Assembly: GCA_037976565.1 (NCBI GenBank)
Contig: CP137682.1
Span: 19,870,751-19,934,750 of the forward strand
Direction of reading: 5' to 3'
Length of the DNA stretch: 64,000 bases
Origin: Mesocentrotus franciscanus
Lineage: Eukaryota > Echinodermata > Echinoidea > Camarodonta > Strongylocentrotidae
In this document: piece by piece, positions 32,867 to 45,400 of the stretch
Layout of the letters: each line of letters starts with the position of its first letter
Numbering within the stretch: the first letter of the stretch is position 1
The notes under the pieces: generated by a model
The model's database searches: none
Seen by the model: the letters and a program-made list of their open reading frames with translations, nothing else
Told to the model about the DNA's origin: nothing
Position numbers and translations under genes: made by a program

Positions 32867-34911
32867 AGGGCGCGACTTTGGGACGGGGCCATTAGTTATG
32901 GACAACGGTAGAGGCCGGGGTGCCATGTGTCTAGTCTTTTGGGACGGCACAACGGTCGTACATCAGGAATGAAAATAATGTGAGCGGGCGAAGCCATCGA
33001 GCGAGGATGGTATGGTAGCGAAGAGGTGTCTTGTTATCATCTTCCCCGATACGTTTTCCATGCATCTCACTTCTCTCTCTCTCCCCGTCCCCCACCCTCC
33101 CCTCTCCCACCCCTCTCTCTCTCTCACACACTCTCCCTCTCTTTCTTTCACTATCTTTTCATCCTGTTTGGGAGGGGGCGGGTACAATGTCCTATACCCC
33201 CATTCCATAATTTGGGCAGGGGAGAATGAGAGGGGTCAGTATCAAGCGAGGCCCTCGCCCCGATTCGGAAGTGTCCAATTACCTCGAACCCATACCCAAT
33301 GATTAAAAACGGCGACTATGATAAAAGTCTTATTTGGTATTATCGCCTTTGTATGAGATCCTATCTACACAGACATTCTCCCAGTATCTTTTAGCGCCTT
33401 TGTCGTAATTTTGATTGCGATATTCCTTGCGCTAATTATGAGCAGTGAAGGAAATTTAGTTGATCTGAAATATCTCGAAACATAAAAGTCAAGAGATTTG
33501 TCTTTATTCTAAACGTTTTTTTTTAAGAAACATAAACAAAAACAAAACAAGCAAACACATAGAGGCCATAATTGTTTTGCTAGCTTGCTTCACTTGCTTG
33601 CAAATAACTATAAATACATTGCCCCGTACGCAAAGTATGTCCAAAACCGCAGAGTATAGGGTCCAGAAAAGTGATTTTCTAGCTGAAGTAATGGATCATC
33701 ATTGCCATGGCTTGGACGTTAGGAAAGGCAATATACAATACAATGTAGTAGTGCCCCCTTTTTCTTTCTCCATAACATGTGCCCGTAAAGCGACTAACAG
33801 CAAATTTTTTGTTCAATTTCTCCCTAATGAAATTTCTTTTTCCCCGCAGAAAGTGACTTTTTTTGTTGGTGCCCCCATTTTTGGAAAACGCTCCGCCGCC
33901 CCTGGTGATGAAGCTTTTTAAGGAAGGAATTTAACAATAGTATTTACGTATAGTAAAGAAAGAAGAAGAAACAAGTAAAGGAGAGATAGTAAAGAAACCG
34001 ATATTGTATCGTCGTTTTCACTTATTTTCCCTCTATCCACTCGTTTAATGCAGATAAATCTGTGACGAAATCGTACTCATCCATTCAAAATCCGTCCGTT
34101 GTCAACAGGCTTATGTATTCCCGTTGAAATTAACATACCACGTTTTCAGGAAATGACGATTATTTCGCGTTGAAAGTTTGGTGCCGAATGACGTCATGAT
34201 GACGAAACGATGTCATATCTATATGCTGACTCTCTTGTCCTAACGTTAACTATCCCATTTCAAACTTTTGTGAGAAAGCGAAGCGAACAAGCAAAGAAAT
34301 TACATAATTAGTAATGGTCAAAACGTTATCTCGCCATCAAAATACATTAGGTAAGATATTTAAAATTACACTATTCAAGCACTACGCTGCCTGATGGTCA
34401 TTATCAAAATTGTTGTGGAAGGGGAGGGGTCGCAGCCCCCCCCGTACGCCTATGCACGAAAAGTTGCCATCATTTTCTGATTTTGAAGGGAGGATGGCGA
34501 AGGTTAATTAGCCAGTTTGCGTTACTAATTAACAGAAACAATGCTCGCTTGTTATAACCACTCGGTATATTTATGCACGCAAAAAAATGGTCAACCAAAC
34601 CGATCATAAGACAACGTGCAAATATAATTCGTCAATCATATTTTGATCGAATACAAACTATCTTGACAGTTAATCATTATAGTAAAGCATGTGACCATCT
34701 CCCGATCAAATCGTATTAACGTGCACTCTATAAATTTATTCCAGTACATGCTAGCATGTGTGAATTACTAATTCTACCAAGACTAGGATTTCGGCCTACC
34801 GTATTTCGGTATAGCCTATAGGCCTACTGTCCATCTAATGAGACTTATCATTGGTCAAAATGAACGAATATGCACAAACTATAATATCAAATATTCTTGG
34901 ACAAGCTTACC

Positions 34912-35130
34912 TTAATACTTTTCCTGGACTCTTACTAGCAACGGCCAATTCGGAGGAGATCGCGTCCAAATGAGAGCTGTACGGCGTTACAACGATCGTC
35001 TGCGCAAAGAGGGAAACTGAAAATCAGCGTAGCCGTTTCGCGCCCGAGATCCGTGCATGCTGGCTTCGGGGGATAGGTTTTTATCTGACATAAACACAAT
35101 TTCCGGCGCGGAAGAATGGCGGAGAGCGGA
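34912..35130 (-). other. Possible exon with strong donor in a CpG-rich patch
   Basis: On the minus strand, ATTAAG followed by GTAAGC is a consensus donor (exon end 34912). Upstream, TTTCAGTTTCCCTCTTTGCGCAG is a strong acceptor, giving a possible internal exon of about 85 bases that reads TIVVTPYSSHLDAISSELAV and on. Alternatively the GC-rich stretch beyond (CCGCCATTCTTCCGCGCCGG) is a promoter-like first exon. The product is not recognised. It could be an alternative 5' exon of the SAMD11-like gene or part of an unseen gene. Confidence 0.3.
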
Positions 35131-35747
35131 AAAGAACCATCGAGAGACCTTAAATTTCCTGCTTCTTTTTCATACTGCGTCGCTTCTAACTGAAGAAATC
35201 GCATTCCCTACTCTTTTACAAAGACATTTAGACAGAATGCAAACAAATAATCTCTCTCGTCACACGCATTTCCGGCGATGAAATCTAGAGCTGGCAGCCT
35301 GTGAACGACGGGTATTTAGATCGCTATTTAGTAATGTCTTTCAGAGTTTCAGTAAATTAACTCCGAACTCAAATCTGAAGTCTTTGCTAGTCTGAATATC
35401 AATTTCGTATCAGCTTGCCTTTTAAATCAAAATTTGTTTACAATATAGATAATTCTCTCTGATCAGAAAATAATCAGTAGCTTTCTAAAAAAAAAAAAAA
35501 AATCATTATTATTAGGAATACGATCCCGGGTGTACATGCAAAGGCCGGGCGACGTTGAAATTAGGCGCCCGAGAATAGTCGTTTTGTTCTGATTTTTTAT
35601 TAGTAGTATGTTTCTTTGTTTATTTCTTTGTTTGCATCTTCCTTTGTCTCTTTGTTTTCAAATTCCACTCTTTAGGACAAGTCCAAGACAAATATTGGAA
35701 TTGAAGATAGGAATGTAGGCCTACATGTAATTTTACCTAAGCCTAAT

Positions 35748-35915
35748 TTTCTGTCTTTTCCAAACGCTCTCGTCGGTACTGTAGGTCTTCTCGATGTCTC
35801 TTTACTATTCGTAAATATACATCATACAGCAAAGGCTCCTTCAGAGCGGCCTTTTTTCTTTTATAAAGATGATGTAAAAGTGATATACGCGTGACATTTC
35901 TGTATTTTATAACAC
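35748..35915 (-). other. Possible terminal exon of an unrecognised gene
   Basis: A minus-strand open stretch after acceptor-like AAATACAG encodes a Lys/Arg/Glu-rich helix (LHHLYKRKKAALKEPLLYDV, then YLRIVKRHREDLQYRRERL) and stops at 35748. The charged coil-like composition looks less random than nearby frames, but no partner exon and no family could be identified. Confidence 0.25.
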
Positions 35916-37057
35916 AGAGTTCAGTGAATACGCCTAGGACCTTTGTTGGGCGCTGATGCCCTTCGTTTACACCATCAACAAATGAAAAAATGTACACTTA
36001 AACAAAATAAAGTAATTTTGATTATTGCATGGGCTTGGATTCGTCAGCGTGTTAAAAAAATACAGGCCTATATGTAAAATGCAAAGTCTCAAAGTTACAA
36101 CGTTTTACATTTTCTACATGAAAATAAACACCCATCCCTTTCGCTCCTAATATCCTGGTTCCCGTTATCATACACCCCACCCCATAATGGAAATACATTA
36201 ACAGAGTAAAAGCAACAATATAATATATAGTATCATCTTAAAACTACAAAACAGGCACCCGCTCATGCACCCATATACACAAACACGCACACACTCACAC
36301 TCACATACTTTCCCAGGGGGCAAGTTTACATTACAAAAAGTCAATGAAAATGGTAAGGACTACAGAGCTTTGCAAGACCACTACAAAATTTCAGTTAAAC
36401 TTGACAGACCATTTCTTAAAATGGACATGTAACTTATTTTTTCTTTTGGGCAATTTTATATTCTATTTTTTGTTTGAACTTTACCATTGAAACAAAAGCT
36501 TCGAAAATAAGTTCTTTTCCCTGTAACCTACAGGATAAAATGTAATATTTTAAACATAAACAGAGAAAATTTATACAAAAGGCGTGTTTCTCCCTTAAAT
36601 CAATTAAATAATTAAATAACTTAATTATGTCGGAATTTAGCGTGACTTAATGTGGGAATTGGGTAATAGTCATTGCTCCCTCTATTGTTTGATATTGTAG
36701 AAACCTCAGTCATGAACCATCATATTGGTCAAGATATCTACATAATAATTATTATTGCGCACTATCAAAGAGTACTCTCAAGGCGCCTACGAAATTGTAG
36801 TATTATCCTGACTTTGCATGGGCCTCGGAACCGGGAACATCGCGCCGGAGCCAATGGTTATGACCCATACCTGCCTCTTGCTGCAACAGTTGCGGCTGGT
36901 ATCGCTTGCATTGTCACCAAGCTCAAGCTCCCACTCCCAGCAAAATTTATAAATTTGTAAACTAATTGTCTAAACAATTGCATCGGGATAGGAAGATAAT
37001 CAATCGGGTGATGCAATTTACTCAGAATTGATTGATGTCATATATATATATTTTTTA

Positions 37058-37380
37058 CCCACCCCCGGAAAATTACCCCCGTGGACAATTATCCCCCCCC
37101 CCCTGTTCATTAATGCCGAAGTCAACCCTGATATAAGTTGGTTAAAATAAAATTTGAATTTTTTTTTTTTTGGGGGGGGGGGGGTTAATAATTGTCCACG
37201 CGGACAGGGAGGGGGGATGATTGTCTGAGGGGCGATTTTTATTTTTTTAGGGGGTAATTTTTCCGGGGGTAATTTTCCTCGGGAGGTGGTCATAATCTTG
37301 GGGGGTCATTGTCCCGCTGGTAATTGCCCGGGGGGGGTGATTGTCCAGGGGGTAATTGTCCTAGAACCAGCTGTCTACCT
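37058..37380. repeat. G-rich block of GGGGGTAATTNTCC-like units
   Basis: The sequence is built from imperfect units GGGGGTAATTTTCC, GGGGGTAATTGTCC, GGGTGATTGTCC and GGGGTCATTGTCC. The left 45 bases carry them in the opposite orientation (CCCCCGGAAAATTACCCCCG). The opposed orientation suggests the ends of a foldback element. The open frames across it are artefacts. Confidence 0.7.
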
Positions 37381-37854
37381 CATTGAGCGAACGGGCAAGG
37401 ACTTAAATTTGCACGTGTGTCATTCATACTACAGAGAGTGCGTAGGTAGACCTCAAAGAATGCTATCAATACGCCTATCATAATTGTCGCTATGCTCCCG
37501 TGAAAGTTGCGTTTTCCGGCTCTTGCCTCTCCCCCGGAAGATAATCGATGGCCCATGCATGGAACAGAAGTTCATCGAAGCCCCCTTGTTTTTATTTTAA
37601 AAATCTTTTAAATCTAATGAAAATTTTCTTGGTCGGTCGCTATGCTACGTCGCAAAAAGAAGTGTAATTTGTCAAAGTGCGTTGGTAAAATCCAAACATT
37701 TCTATCAAAGAATGCTATCAATACGTTTTGAATGATGCGTTTTCCGGCTGCTGCCCTCCTATTGATTCATGTTAATTTATTTCCATATACATCACTCTTA
37801 TAATCCTTTCTATGTTTAGATTTGTATTAGATTTTGTATTTGATTTATTTATTT

Positions 37855-39215
37855 ACCAACAGCAAATAAGTACCACGGATTTCATACAATGATATTTACA
37901 TGTACAAGAAGAGAAAATATTGGTTGATAAAAGGGGCCGGATAAAGCATAAGTGCTAGTCGAACCTTGCGCCTTACAGCTAAACAATGTATTTTGTACAA
38001 GTAACCTTCAGAAAAATAAAATAAAATGAATTTACAATTACAATCAATACTAAAAAAATAGAATACTTTAACAATGTCTTATAAGATACAAACTGATAAT
38101 ATGAAATATAAATTTTTGTACATACACAGACTATTTGCATGGATGTTTAATTTATGATTTGTTCAACAAATGTGTTGTAACAGAATCCGACATTCACTAA
38201 CCACAATAGACAATGATAATCGACCTTGTGTCGCTCTAAATTTTGGGAGACGTAATTGTCCACCTTCTGTTTTCCTTGTGGAGTAGCTATACTCTAGAAT
38301 GTCACAGTAATCTATCAAAATATAAGGCAAATGTTTATTAAAGAGATCAAACATGAAAGCAGAGATTGATAAATCATCCAAATTATATAATGTGAGGATT
38401 CGCAATCTCTTAAGAAGTGGAGCTGAAATTGTTTTTTTTTCTCTCTCTAAATGCAAACAAAATCACGAACTGCCATTTTCTGAGAATACAATATGCTTCT
38501 TAATATTAAGGCTAACCTTACATTGCTTCCCCACACCTATATTCCGCAGGTTATGTGTGGTTTTATCCAAGTTTTATATGATAATGTCACTGTACACCTC
38601 GGAACAAAATATCGCAATCTAAATAACAATCTATCTTTCTTCCTAGTACACTGATCTACATAATGAATATGACTATTCCATGACAGATGTCTGTCATGAG
38701 TGGCAACATCAACCTCTTTTTCCTCTCCAGCTAATTTCAGTTTACCATATACACCTTTTTTTACTCCTACAACTACAACTACATTAGCATGAAATAAGTT
38801 TGCATTGAATTAGTTGTAGGTTTGTTAGTAATGCACCAATCTGTCCATGTGTTGTTACTTCATCCACATAAATTTTGCCCTGGTTAGCTGGAAAAGTATG
38901 AATTATGTTAGAATCATCGGCAAACAGCCGCAAGTTGAAATAATCAGTTACTGATGGCAGATCATTTACATAGATAAAAGCTGAGTTGGCCCTAGTATTG
39001 ATCCTTGCATGTGGAACACCACATATTATCTTAGTGTGTATATTTAGATTAATGGTGTCAAAATTGTTTTCTTGAAATCGATGAATATGCCAAAAGTGAA
39101 TCTCACTGCTTCGTTTCTGTAAAAGCGACCAATATGATAATCTTGATGCAGCGAAGCATATAACAAGTTTATACAATAGTTTATACAATACTGGGTATAA
39201 TGTACTCAAAATTGA
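37855..39215 (-). mobile_element. Dead non-LTR retrotransposon (LINE) 3' part with RT remnant
   Basis: The minus-strand frame from 39209 contains YVNDLPSVTDYFNLRLFADD, the RT active-site region of CR1/Jockey-like LINEs (FADD box), preceded by a decayed GVPHARI motif. Further downstream, broken frames resemble the usual post-RT region (LSWNSHIHYVDQC, then YKTWIKPHI). Many frameshifts; no endonuclease seen. A duplicate lies at 53820-55195. Confidence 0.75.
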
Positions 39216-39642
39216 ATAAGGTTAACGCAATATTGGGTAGTAATATATCCAACAAACATGCATATTTCCTCTTTAACCACTGTTTGGTAAATTATATAGG
39301 CCCGAATTGTACCAATATATAAACCCGACGCTGTATTTAGACCTTTGTCCAAAATGCGGGTTCAAAAAGGAAATTGGTCTGAGAACTAAGTTTTCTTTTA
39401 AACAAGATTTTAGACCCTGGATAGGGCTTAAACTAATTAGGAGTATACGGACCATAGAGTATACCTTTGTTATTTTTCGAGCAAATCCAATGATTGTGAT
39501 CTTTTAAAAACAAATGACAGGTATAGTTGAACTATTAGTGGTGGATTACAACAACCACATAGTGCTATGTTGATAGGTTGTCCAAATAACGAGCCATAGA
39601 CCCTGGATTAAAGGGTGATATGGAACAGATTGAGCTTGTTCC

Positions 39643-40217
39643 CTAATCACTGGATTCTGTGTCATCATCTTCCATTTGATCCTTCCCAGGATCTGCTGAC
39701 TTTGTTCTCTCAAACGCATAAATCTCGCAGAGCTCTTGACAATCCCCACGATCCATGCGTTCGAACGCCTTGGCCAAGTCCTCAAGGTTCTGAATTTTCT
39801 TTCTACTCTCAGCAAGTATTAGTATTTCTTCTGTCGGATTCTTGCACTGCTCCAGTGATTTTATGTATTCTTCAAGTCCCAGCTGAATCGCAAGACCCCT
39901 CCAGTCATCAAAAACTGGGCTATCTCTGTTCAACCGACAACGCAGCTCATGCTGTAGCCTAGGAGGTACTATGGAATTAGCAATTGCAACAGGGGCAGGG
40001 GCAATAGTATTTCCTTGAGGATTATTCCCTTTGGGATTGTTGATGACGTTGATAATATTATAGACGTTTCCAGAACGCTGGTGCATTTGATCGGCTGAAA
40101 GTCCTGGAACCAATTCTTGGACAATGTTTGCCGCACACGCTGGTGAGGCTAAGACTCCCATAGCCCCCTCTGCTTCAGACTCTAATGAATGGACGGGCAC
40201 TGTCGATGATGTCGAAG
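39643..40217 (-). other. Death-domain exon (exon 8) of the copy A gene
   Basis: After acceptor TTTTAAG the exon encodes a Pro/Asn-rich spacer, then the death domain (LQHELRCRLN, FDDWRGLAIQLGLEEYIKSL, ILILAES, LEDLAKAFERM) and an acidic tail with TAA stop. The tryptophan in DDWRGLA and the following hydrophobic pattern are the standard death-fold marks. Confidence 0.85.
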
Positions 40218-42357
40218 CTTAAAAGATAACGAACGAAAAGATGATATACCGTAAATCAATTACATCGTTCAAATTTCCGAAGAGCATGTAAAGGAAATAA
40301 GCGTATATCACAATATATATATATGCACTTCTAAAGGACTTTAGATATTATTACCCCGGTTAAGTTCCATCAACCGTTCCAGGTAGCCTACCCACTCATT
40401 ACACATGGGTCGAGTGTAGCATATATAGATTAATGTTTTGCCAAAGGATGTTCGTTCGTCACGACCAGAAACATAAAATTAAATGTCAGTAACTATTCAT
40501 CTTAAAGTTACGATTGATTGAGGAGATAAGATTAATATTTGGGAGATACAATTTACTTTTTTGTTGCTACAGAGCCCAGAACACGACTTTTCCTTTCAGC
40601 TCCTTACCAATTGCTCTTGTCTCTGTTACCAAATCAGGTGTAACTTGGTAGGCACGTTCACATGACAGTGACTCTGTCGATGAAGTCAAAGGGCTAGGTC
40701 TTGTGAGGACTTCAGTAGGTCTACTTCCGTCTGAAATAAAGAAAGTAAAAGGAAAAGGTTTTAGAAAATGATTAAACCATATTTAACCATGCTGGTGGGG
40801 CTAGGACTCCCATTGTCTCCTCTGCTGCAGACTCTAAAGAATGGACGGGCACTGTCCATAATGTCGAAGCTTAAAACAAAATGAACAAAAAGATGATACG
40901 ACGTAAATCACTTACATCGTTCAAATTTCCGAAGAGCATGTAAAGGAAATAAGCGTATTCACAGTATTATGTGCGCTTCTAAATGACTTTAGATATTATT
41001 ACCCTGGTTAAGTTCCAGCAACCATTTCAGGTAGCCTAACCACTTATTACACATGGGTCGAGTGTAGCATATATAGATTAATGTTTTGCCAAAGGATGTT
41101 CGTTCGTTACTCTCTGTAACATCAATTTAAATGTCAGTAACTATTCATCTTAAAGTTACGATTGATTGAGGATATAAGATTAATTTTTGGGAGATACAAC
41201 TTGACTTTGTTGTTGTTACAGCTCCTTACCAATTGCTCCTGTCTCTGTTACCAAATCATGTGTGACTTGGTAGGCATGTTCACATGACAGTGACTGTTTT
41301 AGAAAATGATTAAAACAGACTCCGACCTGAGATCTGACTGATCCGTTATTTATCGCAAGTCGACCTTCGAATTATATTGTATTAGTTTGATTTATTGACA
41401 TGATTGAGATAATATCATGGAACAGGTAGCGAAGAGATGAAATTGTTCAATTTACAGAGTAAAATGATACGGTATAAAAATACATTGATAATACATTAAA
41501 GGGTATTGAAAACAAAGGCCAATTTCAGGAATATAGTAGCGGTTCTAGAGCCCCCCCCCCCCTCTACCACAAAGAAGAAGCACATGTAGAAAACGAATGC
41601 TAGAAGACCCACCCCTGCAACCCCTCCCCTCCCCTCAAAAAAAAAAACATAACATGTAATCCTCCAGAAACGCTCCTGATGGGCCATAGTCTTACCCTTT
41701 GTGTCTGTAGGCTCAGGTGATGTTGAACCTATCGTTTCAAGATGATGCTCGGTTCTCGTCAGCTCTTCGGGGAGCTGAGATGCTGAAAATGCAATAATCA
41801 ATCAAAATCAAATCAGAATCGAATCACAATAGCACAAATATAAAGAGGTTTTTTTTAAAGCTTCTGTGTGTCTCCTTACAATGTAATTTTCTTGATTTTG
41901 TTCAAATCGTCTCTTTACAAAATATGGACATTGTTTCATGTAACAAGCTCGCCGACATCCCATTGAAAGCGCTTAATTTGTACACACGTTTTTCACTTGT
42001 ACCCATGATGGTTTCGTGAAACGAAAATCTGCATATCAAAAGGTTTGTGTATGGAAACCAAAAAAAGAGAGGAAAAAAAGGAAAAAAAGTATTAATATAT
42101 ATATTTTTTAAATCTTACATTTTGATGTTCTCTGTCCAACATCAGTTGGTTCAGCTTTGCCTTTGGACGATGCAGATCCTCTCGGCGTTGATTGGGCACT
42201 TGGATTCTCACTGGGCACATCTAAATTGTGAATACATGATATCAAAGTGATTAGAAGCGATTGGCCTAAAATGATAGTTATTCCAAATTGGAGTCACTTG
42301 CCATGGTGCTTTTGCTACACTAAATGAACTGTATAGCATTGCATGTACAAAATAATG

Positions 42358-42423
<66 letters not shown>

Positions 42424-45400
42424 CAGGGTGGCCCAATACAAACGGACTTCCAATGATGTGGGTAAAATTCACTGGTACCAGCAGTAGTAGAATCTTTTCA
42501 CATGAACAAATTATACCAGTATTGACAAATTCGGTAAAGAGTTCTTTTTTGTTTTGGGGAGCATTTTGTCCAGTATTAATAAAACTCCGTTTTTTAGAAG
42601 TCGTATAATCTCATGTTTTTCTTACACAAGTCATTAAAAACGCCTGAAAAGAAAGAATAATGTTTGTGGAATGTTATGTTTGTGTTAAATCTGACGTTTT
42701 ATTACAGCTTGTGCGATCTTCTCCGCCAGCACGTACTGCCAGTGGAAGTCTTTAAGCCACCCCCACCCACCTCCCCGAAAGGAATTCATGCTCTTGATAA
42801 TACCGTTGTACTGTACTGGGAAGGTGATCTTCTTCTTGATTTTTTGCTTCAAGATGAGAGTGACGAGAACTCCGGATACTATTTGTTCACGTGGCTGAAG
42901 ATTGAACGGCATCCGATGGGTCGTCATGTCAAAGAAAGCACATTCTTCAAGTTCCTAAGAAAATCAGAGATAACCATCAATTAATACCCTATGAAGTTAT
43001 GGAACGGTCTCATTGTTCCAATCTAAAAGTTATGCCATGAATTATGACCCATGTTTGAATCGAGTTTCCTGAAATTATATTATAACGAGGACCAATTAAC
43101 CCGCAAGTAATGCCATGCATTGGTCCGGCTGACGTGTAATAATAGCGACAGTTACTAGAAGCACTACGGTAACTGTAAAATCACATCTAGCGCCATCTCG
43201 GGTCAGCTGTAGCAGTATGGTCCCGTAACTCGCTGCGATGATGGCACAGAACTTTGTTGTTTATCGCTTCGAGCCCGAGCTCTGTCTGCGGTATTGGATT
43301 ACACACTGTTGGCAAGTTGACCCTGAGATGGCGCTGTGCAATGAACATAACAGTACGCTCTGGCAGAAAGTTCATCAGTTCAGTGTGGCTTTAAGAAAGC
43401 TCTAGCCAGTGTCTTTGGTAATGTAGAAAAATATATATTAGGCCCTGCAGAATAAGTAACGGACGATTTGTTTGTCAGGATAATTTACTTCGGGGGAAAC
43501 AACAGTAACAATTATACTGAGATTCCTACCTCTTTTGACACTTCCTCTTTATTTTCCAGATGTCTGACAAAGAGGGGTCCTTTTCCCCAATATACACAGT
43601 ACTGCTCACCAGGAAAGGCTACCTTGTAGTCTCGTATGGTATCCTGCAAAAGGTTGAACATTATATGAATCCATATTGGCAGAATGAAAATGACAATAAT
43701 AAAATGATAATAATAATTGAAAAAATGAAAAATTGGGATAACAAAAACTTTGAGATAATGCTGTTCTTCCAGATGGTACTGCAATATACTCCAGTAATTG
43801 CCAGGTACTAAATTATACCTGGGTGGCAAATATGGATTAACGTCTTGCCAAAGAACGTTAGCGCTGGGCTGGCGTTCGAACCCTCAACCCTTGGATTCAG
43901 AGTCGAGTGAACACCTCCAGTACAGGAAAACGGATGATGAATCTTGTATGAGTCTCGAACTGATTATTTACTTCAAAATGTGAAACGTCGTTTATCGGGA
44001 TTGAATTATTATATCTGTGATTTTTTAGCATTTGCTGTGACCCCCCATCGGTGCACGGTCCAAATTCGTCTTTGTGCAATCAATTTCAAGAGCATTTCAT
44101 TCAAATTTGTCCCATAGACAAGACTTATAACGAATGAGGGATGTATTTGAATGATGCTTTGACGAAATTGGTTGCAAACTAACAACATTGATTCATGCAA
44201 TTGTACGTTGGCAGCCAAAGATGACGAACTTGATTTGACTTTGACGAAATTAGATGCAAAATGATGAAATCGATTGGACAAAGTCTGAAAATGAATGACC
44301 ATATACGAAATTGACTATGATATGTGCAAGATTAGAAAAAGAAAATATCATTACTCATAACAGGCGCCTGAAATATACCGAACTGTTAATTCATAATAAA
44401 ATACCTCTTTCGTGCCGTAGAAGTCGTCTTTAATGACGAGCAAGATGTAGTTCAACACGTCTCTGGATGTTGACAGGGGAACGTATGGCGTACAGATGAG
44501 CCGTTTACCGATGAAGTATCTCCTGATAAAGGAGATAATCCACCATTCCGAGAAATGGTGTATGTACAGAGTAAGGTGATTCTTGGCGACTACACACCGA
44601 GCAGCTTTGTCAGAAGCAGGAACTATCCTTGAAAATTCATCAGACCCTTTCAACAAGACAAAAAAGAAAGAGGGGACCGTATTAATTTTGTTACGCAGTG
44701 AACTGTCATACTCTGGGATTTACTTTCACAAATAAAGAAAGAAAAGTATTTTTGTAAGTTTTGCGGATTGACTGGGGAGCCTTGTTGGAGGTTCATTGTT
44801 TATTCATGATCAATGACGTAAAAATATGTCAATTGCTGTTTGGTGATTGGCTATACGTGCCTTCACGGTTGTTTCACCGCAAAGCATGCCGGGACAGATT
44901 ACTAGTACGGCAGGAGATTTTCACCTTCGCCGCGATCAGCTGTTCCATTGCCAACAACGGGATTGTTATCCTGTCGAATCGACATGACATCATAATCTTG
45001 TACAGGATCCGTTATTCTGCAGTGATTTTCTTTCATTCCAGTATCATTTGTACGGTAATAAACCAAAGTCTGTGATTATGTATTTTTATGACGATCCTTC
45101 AACCTAAAACACGAATGTTTAGCAGCTTTAAAAGGCAAACCACCGACCCAAACTTCACACACACACATTTGAACATATTGGACTACATATTCATACCAAG
45201 GAACCCACTCTCATTAGCCCACTTTACTTCGTATTGTCAGCTTTATTTTTGAAGGATCGTCATAGCAATACACATTCACAAACTTTGGTTTCTTACTGTA
45301 CAAATGATACTGGAATGAAAGAAAATCACTGCAGAATAACGCATCCTGTACAAGATTATAATGTTGATTCGACGGGATAAAAATTCCGTTGTTGGCAATG

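Larger units (their letters stand above)
25144..34900. other. Intergenic region without recognised genes
   Basis: Open frames here are short and explained by simple repeats (CT/GA tracts at 27370-27515, 28280-28440, 31255-31380, 33070-33160) or by MITE sequence. A direct repeat of about 100 bp (AAAATAGGCAAAATATG and flanks) occurs at 27230-27335 and 28060-28160. Foldbacks and SINEs are listed separately. No exon chain could be assembled. Confidence 0.5.

Noticed and set aside
37018..37483. Pro/Lys-rich and Gly-rich frames around 37 kb
   Set aside because: Translation of the GGGGGTAATTNTCC repeat block.
42664..42984. 106-codon plus-strand frame
   Set aside because: Antisense to the UPA exon at 42954-42804, which fits by splice phase and motif.
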